From Rotaria sp. Silwood1 (taxonomy: Eukaryota; Rotifera; Eurotatoria; Philodinida; Philodinidae), in contig CAJNOP010000133.1 in assembly GCA_905250075.1 (NCBI GenBank), positions 240,961 through 304,960 on the forward strand: DNA of 64,000 nucleotides, in the 5' to 3' direction. How positions within the stretch are numbered: the stretch's first letter is position 1; every line of letters starts with the position of its first letter. The notes under the pieces are model-generated. The model did no database searches. It saw nothing but the letters and a program-made list of their open reading frames with translations, and was not told the DNA's origin. The translations under genes were made by a program, and so were the position numbers. Shown here piece by piece: positions 32,561 to 45,789 of this stretch.

Positions 32561-35500
32561 ATGATGTTCTTCGTCAAAAATTTTCTCTATTTTATTCTAT
32601 TACATTTGGTGATTGCTTCACCTCAAATTAATCTTCATCTTACAGATGAAATAAGTAATAATACGAATGATGTTGTATTTCAACATGATTGTCTTCATGT
32701 TCTTGCTTCTACTGAAAAACAAAAAAATATTCATCAAATTGTCTCTTATTGTTTAACTGAGTGGTTATCAGAATTGAATATTGAAGAAAATAATCTTGAT
32801 CAAAAATTTACTTTTAATCAACTTTACAAACAAAATATTACTAGTCAACAATTATATCTTTGGTCAGCACCTATGAATGTAGTTGAACGTTATCAGTTCT
32901 ATTTAAATGATCTTTCAAATTCAAATAAATCATCTTTCATGGCAACACAACTGTTCTACAATTGTACACTACCAAGATTTGGTCCATTATGTCAATACTC
33001 ATTAGATAATTACGTATCTGATAATTCATCATTATATGAATTCATTTACAAGTTTTATCAAAATGAATATAATCCCATAAACTTGATATGCTATACTCAT
33101 TTAGAATGCAATCGAGGTTCGACATTGATATGTCTTGATTGGGCTGAAATTTGTGATGGAACAATTGATTGTCACGATGGAATTGATGAAGAATTTTGTT
33201 GGCAACTTCAAGTTAACGACTGTGAAGAAAATGAATATCAATGTGTTAATGGACAATGTATATCCAAAATATTTTTCAATGACGATCATAATAGTTTTGA
33301 ATGTCTTGATCGAACAGATGAAATTTGGAGGGATATGAGGATGAATAGTCCTTTTTCTTTCAAATATAATCGCGAACCAACATTTACTATGGAAGATATC
33401 ACATGTCCAAAGCATCATAACCCAAGCATTGTGAAATTGACGAGTTCATGTGTCTTCAAACGCACTAAATTACTCGAAAAGTTTCTGTTAGATGACAAAC
33501 CAAATGGATTATCTGATCATTGTTGGTTGGCAGTTAAATGTCAATCGGGCATTTATGATCGATTGAATTCAAGATGTCATATTCACTGCTCTACAAGAAC
33601 ATGTAAAGAAATAATCAATCAGACTTGTCTAGATATATTACAAGTACCAGCAGGTACAATTGCTTTTGGTCATATATTCTTTATTTATACTAAAAAAAGT
33701 TATGATTAATTCCACTGCTCGATCACTATCACCTAGTTATATATGCTACAATGATCAACTTTGTGATGGATTCTATCCAAACAAATCATTAATTTCATTT
33801 AATAATGCCACATGTCGTCGTCCTGAAGATTTTCCATTAAATTTTAATTCGTTCGAGCTCAGTAGAGGTATTTGGTTCAATATGTATGTCTTACCACTAT
33901 ATGAACATCTTTCTCAATGCAATAAAATTCGCTTTAATGAATCTATAAGTTGTAACAGTTTAACTATGTACAATGTATTAATTCATCAAAGTGTATCTCA
34001 AAACAACGACTTTGTGATACTATTACAGATTGCGATTACAATGATGATGAAGAATGCATTCAAATTAATGGTTCTTGTCTATTATTCGGATTAGATGATC
34101 TTTTCAAATGTACGATAAAAAATATTTGTATTTCTCCAGTATTAGTTGACGATAGATGGTGCCATTGTGGATATGATCAATATGGTTTTTGTGATGATGA
34201 AGAGCTAAACATTCATTATATTAGAAAACATATATCATTTACAACTATTTGTGATGGTTTTACAGAATTAATACCTGTTACCATTAATGAACGAAGTGAA
34301 ACAGATGAAACAGAATGTGAATATTAGAAATGTAACAATACATATACACGATGTAATGGTTTTTGGAATTGTTTTAATGGAGCTGATGAAGTTGATTGTT
34401 ATTCCTCATCATTATCATTTAATTGTTCACATCAACATCATCACATTTGTGTTTCACCTTATACAAATCAATTTATGTGTTTACCTCTTGAAAAAGCGAA
34501 TGATGGTCAAATTAATTGTCTTGGTGGTACTGATGAACCTAAATTATGTCGATCAAATAATTATCAACATAGTGATGGTAATTTTCAATGCACCATTGAT
34601 GCAATTGGACATTGTATTAGTACCGCAAAATTGTGCGTTGAAAGTAGTTGTCAAGATGGAGCTGATGAACAATTTTGTGATAAAACTCGAAATATCACAC
34701 TAGAATTTACTATTTGTGATGAATACTATGAAAATATTCGTTCTGATGTCGAAAACTTCTTTTGTGCACGTCAAGTCGATAGCAATAAACCACCATTAGT
34801 ATTCTTTTCACTTGGTAAATTGATGAATTCAAGTGATCAAATGACACAACAACATAGAAATGAAATTATCTTACATTCACCTACCAGACAAACAACTATC
34901 CAACAGTATCAGCAACATTGTCATCGTGGCCTTCCATTACGAATTTGGTTAAATATTAATCAAAATTTAACTACTATCACATGTCTTTGTCCACCTAGTT
35001 TTTATGGTAATATGTGTCAATATCAAAATCAACGTGTTAGTCTCACATTACGATTTCAAACATTTTCTGATTCTAGACGAACATTATTTGCATTGATTAT
35101 TTCACTTATTGATGATACTTATGAAAGAATTATTCATTCATATCAACAACTTACTTATCTTTATATTCGAGATTGTCAAACAAAATTTAATATTTATTTA
35201 CTTTATTCAACTAGACCAAAAAATTTAACAAAAAATTATTTTATTCATATTGATATTTATGAAAAAATTTTACTTACATATCGAAAAAGTTTTTTAATTC
35301 CACTTAAGTATCCATTTTTACCTGTACATCGTATTGCTGTTCAGCTTAATATTCCACGTACAAATGATACAAAAGAAAATTGTTTAGATCAATCATGTAT
35401 ACATGGTCAATGTATTAAATATTTAAATTATCCAAATGATGATAGTTTTTGTCAATGTTACCATGGATTGTCAGGAAAATATTGTACTATTCCATATATA

Positions 35501-37353
35501 TGTACATGTTCATCTGATTCATTATGTGTTGGTATATCATCAAATAATCGATCTATTTGTATTTGTCCTGTTCATAAATGGGGTTATCAATGTTTATTTC
35601 ATAATACAATATGTTATATGAATCAAAATTCTACTTGTCTGAATAATGGTGAATGTATACCTACGGATGAAAATATCATATCTGATAAACCATTTATATG
35701 TATTTGTCCAAAAGGATTTAGTGGAGAAAGATGTGAAATAGCTGATAATACAATAATTCTATCATTTCATAAAGATATTATTTTACCACAAACAATGTTT
35801 GTTCATTTTATTCGAATAATTGATAATGGTCCACATGAAAATGGTACTACTTTTAAAACTATTCTTACTAATCAAAAATCAATTACTATTCAATGGTCAT
35901 ATCCATTTCATGTTGCTTTTCTTGATTTTTTCGATAATAACTACTATTTAATTACTGTTCAGAACAAATATAATCCATCAATAACTATAGTTCGAACAAT
36001 TACACCATCAGATCATTGTAAATATATAAGTGAAATATTCAATGAGACTATTGTCGAACTTCATCCTCTTCGTCGTATTAAATATTATCAATTGCCATGT
36101 CAAAATCGTTCAACACTTATATCTTGTTTCTACGATGATATTCATTTTTGTTTCTGTTATGATTATGATCCTCAACGTTTGACGAACTGTTTTGAGTTCA
36201 ATCATGGAATTGAACACAATTGTTTTGGTCAAAGTAATTGTGAAAATGATGCACATTGTTTACAAAATAATGCAACTTGTCCACAAACATCGATATGTGT
36301 TTGTCCAAAGTGTTTTTATGGAGCACGATGTCAATTTAGTTCAAATTTATTTGATCTTTCACTCGATGCTATCTTAGGTTACTATATTCAACCATATATA
36401 AACATTAAATATCAACCGTCTATTGTACAAATCAGTATAGCATTGACAATGATCATGATTATAGTTGGAATTACTGATAGTATTCTATCGATAATTACAT
36501 TTAAAAATAAAGAAACACGCAAAAATGGTTGTGGTCTCTATTTATTTGTTTCATCAGTTATAACTTTACTCATTATGATTATTTTCGCATTTAAGTTCTG
36601 GATACTTATCATTGCACAAATAACATACATGACAAATAAATCATTTTTATATTTTCAATGTATTTCAATAGATTTTCTTCTACGAATTGGTATTAGTATT
36701 AATCAATGGTTAAATGGATGTGTATCTATAGAAAGATTAATTATTATAATCAAAGGAACTAGTTTTGATAAAAAAAAAAAAGCAAACAAATAGCTAAATA
36801 TATTATTCTTATTATTTTCTTTATGACTATTAGCACAGCTATTATTGATCCTATTCATCGACATCTATTAAATGAGAATGATGATGATGTTGATGAGAAA
36901 AGAATTTGGTGTATTGTTAGTTATTCAAACAATCTTCGAACATTCAATTCATTTATACTTATGTTTCATTTTTTTACTCCATTTTTCATCAATATTATAT
37001 CAGCTTTTACTATTATTGTAATAATTACTTGACAACGAACAATTGTAAAAAAACATCAAACTTATAAAAAATTATTGCGTGAACAATTTCAACAACATAT
37101 GCATTTAGTAATTGCTCCATTTGTTTTAGTCATTCTTGCTTTACCACGCCTAATTATTTCTTTCGTTGGAATTTGTATGAAGTCAACAAGTAATTCATGG
37201 CTATTTCTTATTGGATATCTTATTTCATTTGTTCCATCTATACTAACTTTTCTACTGTTTGTTATTCCTTCAGAATCTTATAAACAAGTATTTCGAAAGA
37301 CTATGAAACAATATCTACGAACAATTCGAATATGGTTGCATCTCAGTTCATAG
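32561..37353 (+). pseudogene. LDLR-A/EGF-repeat seven-transmembrane receptor with three frame changes and two stops
   Basis: Starts with a signal peptide at the ATG at 32561. LDL-receptor class A repeats follow, for example ICDGTIDCHDGIDEEFC (about 33160-33200), DCEENEYQCVNGQC, LCDTITDCDYNDDEEC (about 34010-34055) and RCNGFWNCFNGADEVDC (about 34350). EGF-like modules include CLCPPSFYGNMC, CQCYHGLSGKYC, CICPKGFSGERC and CVCPKCFYGARC. The end (36420-37290) is a rhodopsin-like 7TM block with CVSIERL after TM3 and a KQYLRTIR tail. This architecture is a common orphan receptor type in bdelloids. Breaks: A7 run at 33692-33698 (frame change), A4 run at about 34000-34003 (frame returns), TAG at 34325-34327 where Trp would fit, A12 run at 36770-36781 (frame change), and TGA at 37030-37032 where Arg would fit. 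The homopolymer breaks could be sequencing errors; the two stops are less easily explained that way. Confidence 0.85.
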
Positions 37354-38134
37354 AAGATGAGTAAAAAGAATTGTAATAATTTATTATTATGTAAAGATAT
37401 TCATTTTCATAAGAGTTATTGAATGTTATATATTTGTATAAATGAAAATCAAGTAATAGAAACTATATCAGTAATATCAAGAAGTTACTGTAAACTTTTC
37501 GAAAAAAAAATCTGGCTTTCTAAAACATGTTTTGTTTTTCTGGTTTAGACCAATATGTTCATTGCCAAAGAAATAACCTACAATGATGATATTCAATGAC
37601 TTGTTTTTCTAATATGCATTTATAAATATCAAGTCTTGCTTTCTGTATCTAAATAGCTCAGAGATGTGAGGATGAATTTAGATAAATGCTCATTAATCTT
37701 AATCGATCAATAGAATTGTCTAGCTACCACGATATAAATTTCGATCTGACTAGGGTAAGTGACGATGTGGATGTGAGCGTTTGTCTCAGTCCATCGTTCA
37801 TTTATACGCACAGCACAGCATCATAACCTCAATGACTCATACTACACATCCATACCCAATTTCAAAATTATTTTATTGTATTAACATTTTAACACATTCG
37901 ACGCAATTCAGTTTTCTTCGAAGACTTCTTTGAGATATTCATTTTCATGGACAGTTAACTTCTAATAAAGGCACTTACTAACCTTTTCATTATGTTTTAC
38001 CGTTTATTTATTGTTCTCTTCTTTGTATCGTCAGATAGTGGATCATTTTTTGCGTCCAACTGAATAATCGCTCAAGTTATTTTTTTGCTTCTTATCCATA
38101 AAGTAGATAGTATATGCGAGATAAGAAAACGAAA

Positions 38135-38187
38135 GGGTCTGGGTGTGTGTGTGTGTATGGAAGATAAACATCCACATCCACACCCAT
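38135..38187. repeat. TGTGGG-type inverted repeat (copy q)
   Basis: GGGTCTGGGTGTGTGTGTGT, spacer ATGGAAGATAAA, then CATCCACATCCACACCC. The outermost GGGT/ACCC and inner GTGTG pair. The core is in the GAAGA orientation. Confidence 0.8.
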
Positions 38188-39065
38188 TTCTGTACCTTGT
38201 ATCTTGGCCAAGATCTTACTTACAAGATGTTTCACTAAGGTTTTCGCTTCGTATCATACGAGTACCCATTTAATAAAAACTTTGTGTTTTTTTTCATAGA
38301 ATGTTTTTTCATTAGTACATGAGAGGCTTTCTATAGTATCTATTGAATCTTCAACTCAGTTGGTACGTGAAAATTTTTCTTTCGTTTCAACTGTTGATCT
38401 GTCTGGAAAAGTGTTTCGAGCATGTAATTAAAAAATTCTACTATTCAATATACAGGGTGTCTCAAAATTTGAGAACAATGAAGATTTCCTCAACTAAAAA
38501 GGTTTCATTCCCAATCTAATGTCATATCCATGAACACATAGTTGCAGTCTATCATGTGCCATATTGATTTGAATTCGATCAATTAGCATTTATAAATAAA
38601 TTCAAGAACATTTGAGTCTTTCCTGTCCCATAATTATAAGATCCTCTTCTAAATATAAAAATATTGAATTAATGCTAACTTTACCAACTCAAATGATTCT
38701 TTTGAGGATTCATTCGAAAGAAGAGATACTTAGGTATGTGTTGAAAAAAAAAGTAGGTCGACAAAGACTATATTAATTTTCTTACCGTTTAAGAAATTAA
38801 ATAGTACAAAAGTTAAATCTCAAAACTATCACTAAATTTTCGCTTCTTTGATGTAACAAAATCAAATTTAGAGTATAGTGTTGGACAGAGAGTGAAAAGT
38901 TGCATAGGACTATATATGTTTTGACAAAAGACTTTCAAGCGCTTAGTAGTTTTGAACAAATATTCGAAATATCTTTTTTCTAGAAATTAATTGACAAACG
39001 TCTGTTTTCGTGAGAAAAGCTTCTGATTTTCACATCAAGACTGGACATAATTCTTTTTCGAAGGA

Positions 39066-39474
39066 CATCAATAGAAAGGGTGTCAAATTCTGCACAAGAT
39101 AGGCTATTTTTTCGTTTTCGTAAGTGAATTACAAAGCATTTGAAAACATGGTCTCGTCAACTGGACAAGCCGACGTAAAGTGAACAGCCAGGCGGCTAAT
39201 TACTTTTTTCCTTCAACTCTGATTTTCTCAATCGTATTACGTGCAAAAAAGTTGAGTTATATCTCATATGAAAGCACGTTAAGTACGCTACAAAATGCGT
39301 AGTTATTTCTTATTAAAAACTTTGCTCAAAAAATTTTTATCAAAAATATTGAAAATCTGTGTTATAACCTAGTCGTCCACCTCACAAGATCATGTTTTCA
39401 CATTTTTGGTAATTCACTTAAGAAAACAGAAAACAGTGTATCTTATACACAATTTGCCGCTTTTTCTATCGATG
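39066..39474. repeat. Foldback element with arms of about 100 bp
   Basis: The left arm contains ATCAATAGAAAGGGTGTCAAATT, AAGATAGGCT and TAAGTGAATTAC, then TTTGAAAACATGGTCTCGTC. The complement of the right arm reads ATCGATAGAAAAAGCGGCAAATT, AAGATACACT and TAAGTGAATTAC, then TGTGAAAACATGATCTTGTG. About 200 bp of unpaired AT-rich sequence lies between. No transposase is visible. The right end touches G-rich hairpin copy r. Confidence 0.75.
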
Positions 39475-39520
39475 GGGTGTGAATGTGGGCTTCACTCTTC
39501 TATTTACTCACACTTACCCT
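39474..39520. repeat. TGTGGG-type inverted repeat (copy r)
   Basis: GGGGTGTGAATGTGGGC, spacer TTCACTCTTCTATT, then TACTCACACTTACCC. It carries the CTCTTCT core and directly abuts the foldback element. Confidence 0.8.
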
Positions 39521-39737
39521 AATAGTCCTAAGAGAGTACACTGAATGGCAGAAAATCCTGCATAATTTATTGGGATTTTGGCTGAAAATAAGTAATTAAG
39601 GAAAACATAATTGATATGGTTAAAGCATTTGTCATCTGATAGCTTGTCTAGTGAGTTCGCCAAAGCAAGTCAATTTTTGTGCTGAAAGTGTCATTTCGCT
39701 TGGAGAAAATATTGTTTCTCCATATAGTATCGAGAGC

Positions 39738-40991
39738 TCATCTGAGATGCGACACGTATGTTGGGAGAATTTTAATATAAATCAATGGTCGTTGAGTAAG
39801 ATTATCATATTGTACTGCAGTCACTCGAAATCGTGTTCCGGGTCGCAAGAGTAATTCTTCTTCCTGTTTATAATGAGTATTTTGGTCTAAGAATGTAAAT
39901 TGATCATCGCATGAATGTCGTCGAAGTTCAATCACATACGTAACATTGAAACCAAAATTTTCAGCTACATTTTGCTTGAGTGAAGTAGAAACAAATGGAA
40001 GCCACTTAAAATATTTATGCTTGTTTCCAGCTGCCTGACGGTATTCTTCTATTCGTTCACTAGTAATATAATCTCCACGATAGACAGTCACCGATGACGA
40101 TTCAGTTGCATGAAATTTATGCCAAAAATAACGACGAATAGAAAAAAAATCTTCACATGGACGACCAACATAGTTATAAAGTACATAACAATAGGGACCT
40201 AGAGTGTGAAGCTTTTCTCGATCATTCTCACGTAGAGCGGTGTTGACAACTCTAAAAATGTAGCAGTGTTTTGTGTACAGTTTGGCACAACAATTTGCTA
40301 ACATTTTCATACGATCGCGCTCTTTGTTTTCAGAAGTTTTGTCTCGAACAGCGTTCAATTCTTGAACAATCTCGCTAATAATACTTTTTTGCTCATTTTC
40401 TTTTTCACCTTCATCCTTCAGACCATTCAGTAGGGCTGGAAAGATGGTATCAAATGTCAAAACAAATTGGCCATAATTAAATGTCAATAACCAATCTCGA
40501 ATAAATGGTGAGCCACGATATAGTGTATCAATCGCTGTGCTGTTTCGTGGACTCGTTTCCAAGGGAAAACATAGTCTCTTAAGAATTCCAGTTTTATCTT
40601 CAATGTTCTCGTTATTATTGACATACAGCATACAAATCTGTCGCCGAATACGACGTTGTCGATGTACATCTTCAATATTGACTTGAACGAGTTTTTCTAA
40701 ATCTATCTTATAACATTGGTCAATGAATATGTGTCCAAGACCAGCATTGAACGCTTGTTCTATCACCGCTGATACATCATCAGGATACGGTGTCCATTCA
40801 GCAGTTTGAGTATCATCCCATGAATCGATATTTGACTGATACATCCAGATATACATTGGTTCAACAGAAGAATCTCGAATCCGACGTACAGAAATCAAAT
40901 TTACTGTTGAGTTGGAATCGACACTTGCATCGATGGAAGACATAGATTCTCTTCCATGAGCTTTCATAATATATTTCGACAATAGTTTCAT
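39738..40991 (-). CDS. WWE-domain mono-ADP-ribosyltransferase, intact
   Basis: Single-exon gene of 417 residues, ATG at 40991, stop TGA. Residues about 45-117 form a WWE domain (PMYIWMYQSNIDSWDD, W66, CYKIDLEKLVQVNI, RQRRIRRQI), a fold that binds iso-ADP-ribose or ubiquitin-pathway partners. Residues about 280-410 are an R-S-E clade ADP-ribosyltransferase, which moves ADP-ribose from NAD to a protein side chain. Arg305 lies in VYRG, Ser335-Thr-Ser337 in FVSTSL, and Glu377-x-Glu379 in QEEELLLRPGTRF. An E-x-E pair is usual for arginine-specific enzymes. No signal peptide is evident, so an intracellular role is likely, unlike vertebrate ecto-ARTs. Bdelloid genomes carry many ART genes of this build. 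It converges with the receptor gene. Confidence 0.88.
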   Translation of the reverse strand: MKLLSKYIMKAHGRESMSSIDASVDSNSTVNLISVRRIRDSSVEPMYIWMYQSNIDSWDDTQTAEWTPYPDDVSAVIEQAFNAGLGHIFIDQCYKIDLEKLVQVNIEDVHRQRRIRRQICMLYVNNNENIEDKTGILKRLCFPLETSPRNSTAIDTLYRGSPFIRDWLLTFNYGQFVLTFDTIFPALLNGLKDEGEKENEQKSIISEIVQELNAVRDKTSENKERDRMKMLANCCAKLYTKHCYIFRVVNTALRENDREKLHTLGPYCYVLYNYVGRPCEDFFSIRRYFWHKFHATESSSVTVYRGDYITSERIEEYRQAAGNKHKYFKWLPFVSTSLKQNVAENFGFNVTYVIELRRHSCDDQFTFLDQNTHYKQEEELLLRPGTRFRVTAVQYDNLTQRPLIYIKILPTYVSHLR

Positions 40992-43986
40992 CGTTCAGAT
41001 AATTTGAATTGATAAGACGTTGATTTTTTTCTAACCACACACCGTCTCAAAAATAACGATCGGTACAGACAAATTAGTTGTGTAACTTGAATGACATCGA
41101 TACAGACTCCTCTACTATCTAATATTATGAAAACAAGTCAATTAAGACTAGTGTCTTGCGAGACAGTTCAGAAAGTTTTGGACGCGGAACAAACGGGAAC
41201 GGAACAATTTTTGGAAAAAAAGGGTCTCGAATTTTTCTTGGTACGTCTGCAGATTACATACACCCCTTCACTATTACATCGCAGTATATGCCAGACTGTA
41301 TGTAGGTTGTGTATAATTTGAAGAAGAACTATTTTCTGTTTGTTATATAACCAAATGTCGTACACTAATAAAATAGAGAAAGTAGAAAAAAGATTAGATT
41401 ACTATTCGAATCAAACCCAAGCAAAAAAAGACAGCTCAGTGCGCGAATCTGATAAATTTCTAAACATGATCTCATATAACATCTGCTAATCCAAAACTTT
41501 AAACTTCCATAGAGAGAAAACATGATTCATTTGTGTAGTCTTCAGCATTCTTGATTCATTAAATAGATTAAAAAATAATGAATCCGAAGGAACTATTAGC
41601 ATATCAGAAAGTATTGCATATAGTATCTGAAATGTCAATGATCTTTTTCATATTCATCTATGTATGTCCGTAGAGGGAAAAACTGAAACATAAATTATCA
41701 TTTTTTGCAATTCTTTCAATTCAAACTAAAATCAAGTTTTCAAAAAACCAATTTCAGATGTGTAGCCATCGTATTCTTACGACCTCGACTAACTTTTACT
41801 CATTTCGAAATAACTGATGTTTTACTATGAAGAACGAAGATACAAAATTTCACTGTGACTATAGCGAGGAGAATATAATGATTAATCCACAAAGGAAAAT
41901 TTGCTATAGCGACTAAACGTTAGAACAGCAATTGGTCAGCTAAAGTTTTTATCAAGTGAGTCACGTTTAAATCAACGAAACAAACGAAATTTTATGGAAT
42001 AACTCGAAAATTTCGGGATGGGGCGATCGGGATCCGGATATTTCGAAGTTATTTTCGGAGCAAGACGAAAGTTTGTCTTGCAGGCTTCGAATTTAGACCT
42101 ACTGTCGTGTGCACAAATATGCATTGCATGTGTCACATTTTGTGACGAAACAAACATTTTCTCCTCGTCCAGTATTTTGACAAAATGAAATAAATATTTG
42201 CTGTATAGGTAATTCAGAACTCCGAATAGTGTATGACTAAATTCTATACGTTTGATTTAATATTAACTTGAAAGAATCCATTTCCTTTCCATACTTCATT
42301 TACATCAATTACCTTACATCATCATGATTTTGAATGCACAATGAATATTTCGAATTATAATATGAATGAGCCTTCGATAGCATAAGATAAATGCGAAAAT
42401 GAATTTTAAAAAAATCACGTCAGCACTTATTCGCAGCAGAAAAAAAATTGTATAAATTATAAATGAGCTATGACTATCATATAACTACGGAAGAAAGACA
42501 GAAAAAATTTTATTCAAATTACAATTCGAATTATAATTTATAAACACGATAGGACTACTCTATAGAGAGAGCAGAAAAGCAGAAATTACGTCCTTCTATT
42601 ATAATTTTAATTCAGTCGATGCTGTCACTGTAGTAGTTGACGTATTATCAACTTTTCATTTATTTCATACCTGAATATTGTCCGCCTCAATACTGACTGG
42701 GGGCAAGCACTTTTCATCACATAACTGATCTTTCAGTTCAGCGTTGCAGCGAAGATGCACAGTAATCGCACCAGTTATAAGCTAGTCTTAACTCATTTAT
42801 AATTCAAAAAACTTTTTTTTTTACCAACTAGGTTCCTGATATTTTTTTAAATTTTCATTTATATACGGATTCGAATTAGGCAGCTATTCTGCATGTCAAC
42901 ATGTCTGATGACGAAAATATCAAACATAGTGGCACTTTTCTTGTTGCAAAGCCTGATAATGGAGTTGAGTTCTGCTGTGAATCAAGGAGTTCAAATAGTT
43001 GCAAGAATATGTCTTAGAAGAGTTTTATCTACGTCAGTAAAGTTCGAGGCTGTTTGGGCAACATCTCCAATGTATTAAATCATTGGCAAAATACCACTTT
43101 GACATTACTGTAATGATTATTTCTTAGAATGAAAGATTAGAGTCTGTAAATGCTGATTAAAACCATTTTTGTCTATTACCGATCGTTTTTCTAGTAGTTT
43201 TCGTCTGTTCTCAACTTTCAAGTTAATTTTTATCATAGTCCGGGAGATTAGATTTTATAATCAGCAAGTAATTCGCGTTTATGTTTGTGTCTGTTTACGT
43301 GAGACACCTTTATAAGATCATTATCTGACTCACAGTATCATGCATTCTTTTATTATTTTTCCTAATAGATGCATCAGCAAATCCAACGTTTCTACCTAAC
43401 AACCATTTTTGTCTTTCCAAGAAAATACTTGAAAACACCCTCAACAAATACAGTTTCACAGTAACTACAACCATAATTCGTCATGTGAATCCCAACTATT
43501 TCATTCATTTAGCTTACATAAATACAGAGATTGTAACGATCCGTGTATATTTTGAAAATCACCACTACTGGTTCTGCTCCCTAAATCTACGAGTTCAGGC
43601 TTACATTTAATTTTACTTCCACCAAATCATTTGTAACAAAATGATTTTTAGAGATATATGGGCTCAATCTTATGCACGAAAAGACACTCAGTGCACAATG
43701 CAGAAAAAAAAATGTTGCTCGATCTCATTAATGTAAGTGTTGTTTTTTAAAGTGCTTATGCGAAAAAGTAAACGCATTCTATCCTTGTCATTTGTTATAT
43801 GTATGTTTGAAATATATTGACAGAAAAGAAAAAAAAAACAAAATTATTAATTCACTCTTTACTTGCTGGTATTGATTTAAATATGTATAACTCAAATTGA
43901 GTAAATATCGCGCACAAGTTAATATAGTAGCAATAAATAAAATTTATTTGTAGACTGAAGATGGCGACAATCACACAAAGTAGTAT

Positions 43987-44115
43987 TGTGGGTGTGGGTG
44001 TAGTCGTTGGTAGCGGGTATGGCGCGGATCCTCTCTTTATATTAAAAGCCTGCATCTACGGCGCACATTCCATCTATCCCCGTCCTCGCCTACACCCATA
44101 CTCAGATTCACACCC
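43987..44115. repeat. TGTGGG-type inverted repeat, long (copy s)
   Basis: The arm GTGGGTGTGGGTGTAGTCG...GCGGGTATGGCGCGGATC faces GCGCACATTCC...CGCCTACACCCATACTCAGATTC then ACACCC. The spacer starts TCCTCTCTTTATAT. This copy has an extra internal paired section (GGTATGGCGC with GCGCACATTCC). Confidence 0.8.
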
Positions 44116-44230
44116 TAGAGAAAATGTTTGATTTTAATAATATATCGAGTTCAAATAAATTTACGATTTTTTGAGGAGAAGAGAAAATAAATTTTATAAG
44201 TTTCATGATAATATTTTATTTCAAATTACA

Positions 44231-45134
44231 ACTTGATTACGTCATTTTTGATAGTTTTGTGCAGTTTGCTGTATTTATGCAAAACATCACAGGCTTTTTA
44301 TTTTAAAACAGTTGGATAGAGCATCGATCATTCTATAGGAAAATATAGTTTATATTTTACTTCCTTTGCTTTTAGTCCGAAAATTTGATAAATTTCAAAA
44401 AGCAGTCAAAAAGGTATTGTTTTTTACCCGACAAATTTAAGATAATTTTTACGATCACTATTATTTATTAGATTACTGAAACTTTTTATTTTTATACAGA
44501 ATAATAGTTCGTTCGTTGTTGAATCGAAATATATATATTTTTGGTGGACTTATTTCATATTACTACTATAAATTTAATGAATTTCTCAAAAACTTTTTCT
44601 TGACAGGTTTTTCAGAGAAATTTCCTTTTTTTTCTAAAATCTCTAATCTTCTTTTCTTTGACATGTGTCTAGATAGAGAGTCGATTTCTCTATCTATTTA
44701 CATAGTTTTGATCAGATTTATCGTGAGACTTACAGGAAAATTTTTGCGAAAAGTAATGCAAACTTGATTTTTCACTAGTACAACAAATGGGGCAAAATTT
44801 AACAGTCAAGGTCACTTTTGTCCTGTATTTCAAGTCCCTTTTTGTTTAATTTTTTTTCCATGAGGAAATGTGGTGGATCTCTTCCATCTAAAGCAATTTT
44901 CATTATTATTCAGGTTACTGTTGCTAAATTATGAGTGTGCAAAAGTTCCATTTCAGTGTTTCTCGGACTTTATCAAATTTTTGGATAACATGTAAAATAG
45001 ATAAAATAAAAACTGGATAATTCGATATAGTAATTGATGCTCTATCCGACTATATCAAAATATAAAACCTGCAATGTTTTGCATACATACAGCAAATGGC
45101 GCAAAACTATCAAAAATAACGTAATTAAGCTGTA
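44231..45134. repeat. Large inverted-repeat element, about 904 bp
   Basis: The left arm contains TTGATTACGTCATTTTTGAT, then AGTTTTGTGCAGTTTGCTGT, TGCAAAACAT and GGATAGAGCATC. The complement of the right arm reads TTAATTACGTTATTTTTGAT, then AGTTTTGCGCCATTTGCTGT, TGCAAAACAT and GGATAGAGCATC. Weaker pairing continues inward to AAAATTTGATAAA, so the arms reach about 180 bp. The middle has a short open frame (44516-44767) with no recognisable transposase motif. It is probably a non-autonomous transposon. Confidence 0.8.
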
Positions 45135-45789
45135 CATTAATACATTTTAAAATTAAGACTAAATCTTATTACTTGTAAAATTGGTTTTTTTCAACTTGTA
45201 TTTCTTTCGGTCTTAAATAGTATCTAAAACCTTAAAAAATATTGTATTATATTTTTATTTTAAAAAAATCAAAAGCAGTCGTTTTTGACTGAATATACCT
45301 AATTTTCTATCAGGATATGTTTTTAATCCATATAAAAAATTTAAGAAAAACTCTAAATAAACTTCATTTTAAACAGTGTCTACCAATGTTTGCTAAGAGA
45401 TAAAAAAGGAGTCTTCAATTAAATGGTTCAATCATTCGGAGGACTAGTCCGATGCATCTCAATATAGCGTGTCGTGTGAGTCGTCTATAACGGTCTTTAT
45501 TTTTCAAGTTTTAACCGTTTTCTTACGAGTGTCATGTCAAACCGTTCTGTATAGTCTTTCTCGAGAAAAAAAAATTAGACTATATTTGTGTCATGACGCA
45601 TGACAGTGGCGGTATCCAACGGTGCAGTTGAATTTAGACCAGCTTCGAACGAGAACTTGTTGAGACTCTGACTAGTCCTGTTCTGCCGACGGCGAGATGT
45701 CGAAATATCGACAGAAAAATGTCTAGAATGAAACCGTCAATAGCGGAAATTTTGACAGAATTATGTTGAGTGCGAAGTGTTGATGTAAA

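Larger units (their letters stand above)
37354..39737. other. Intergenic between convergent receptor and ART genes
   Basis: Holds a degenerate G/C-rich pair at 37762-37860, hairpins at 38135-38187 and 39474-39520, a mariner-like terminus ACAGGGTGTCTCAAAATTTG at about 38453 with no partner found, and the foldback at 39066-39474. No gene seen. Confidence 0.55.

Noticed and set aside
38453..38480. Mariner-like end ACAGGGTGTCTCAAAATTTG
   Set aside because: No matching opposite terminus or transposase found nearby; at most a solitary remnant.
42683..42782. Possible single exon on the minus strand with flanking GT/AG
   Set aside because: No partner exons or recognisable protein family; noted only in the intergenic entry.
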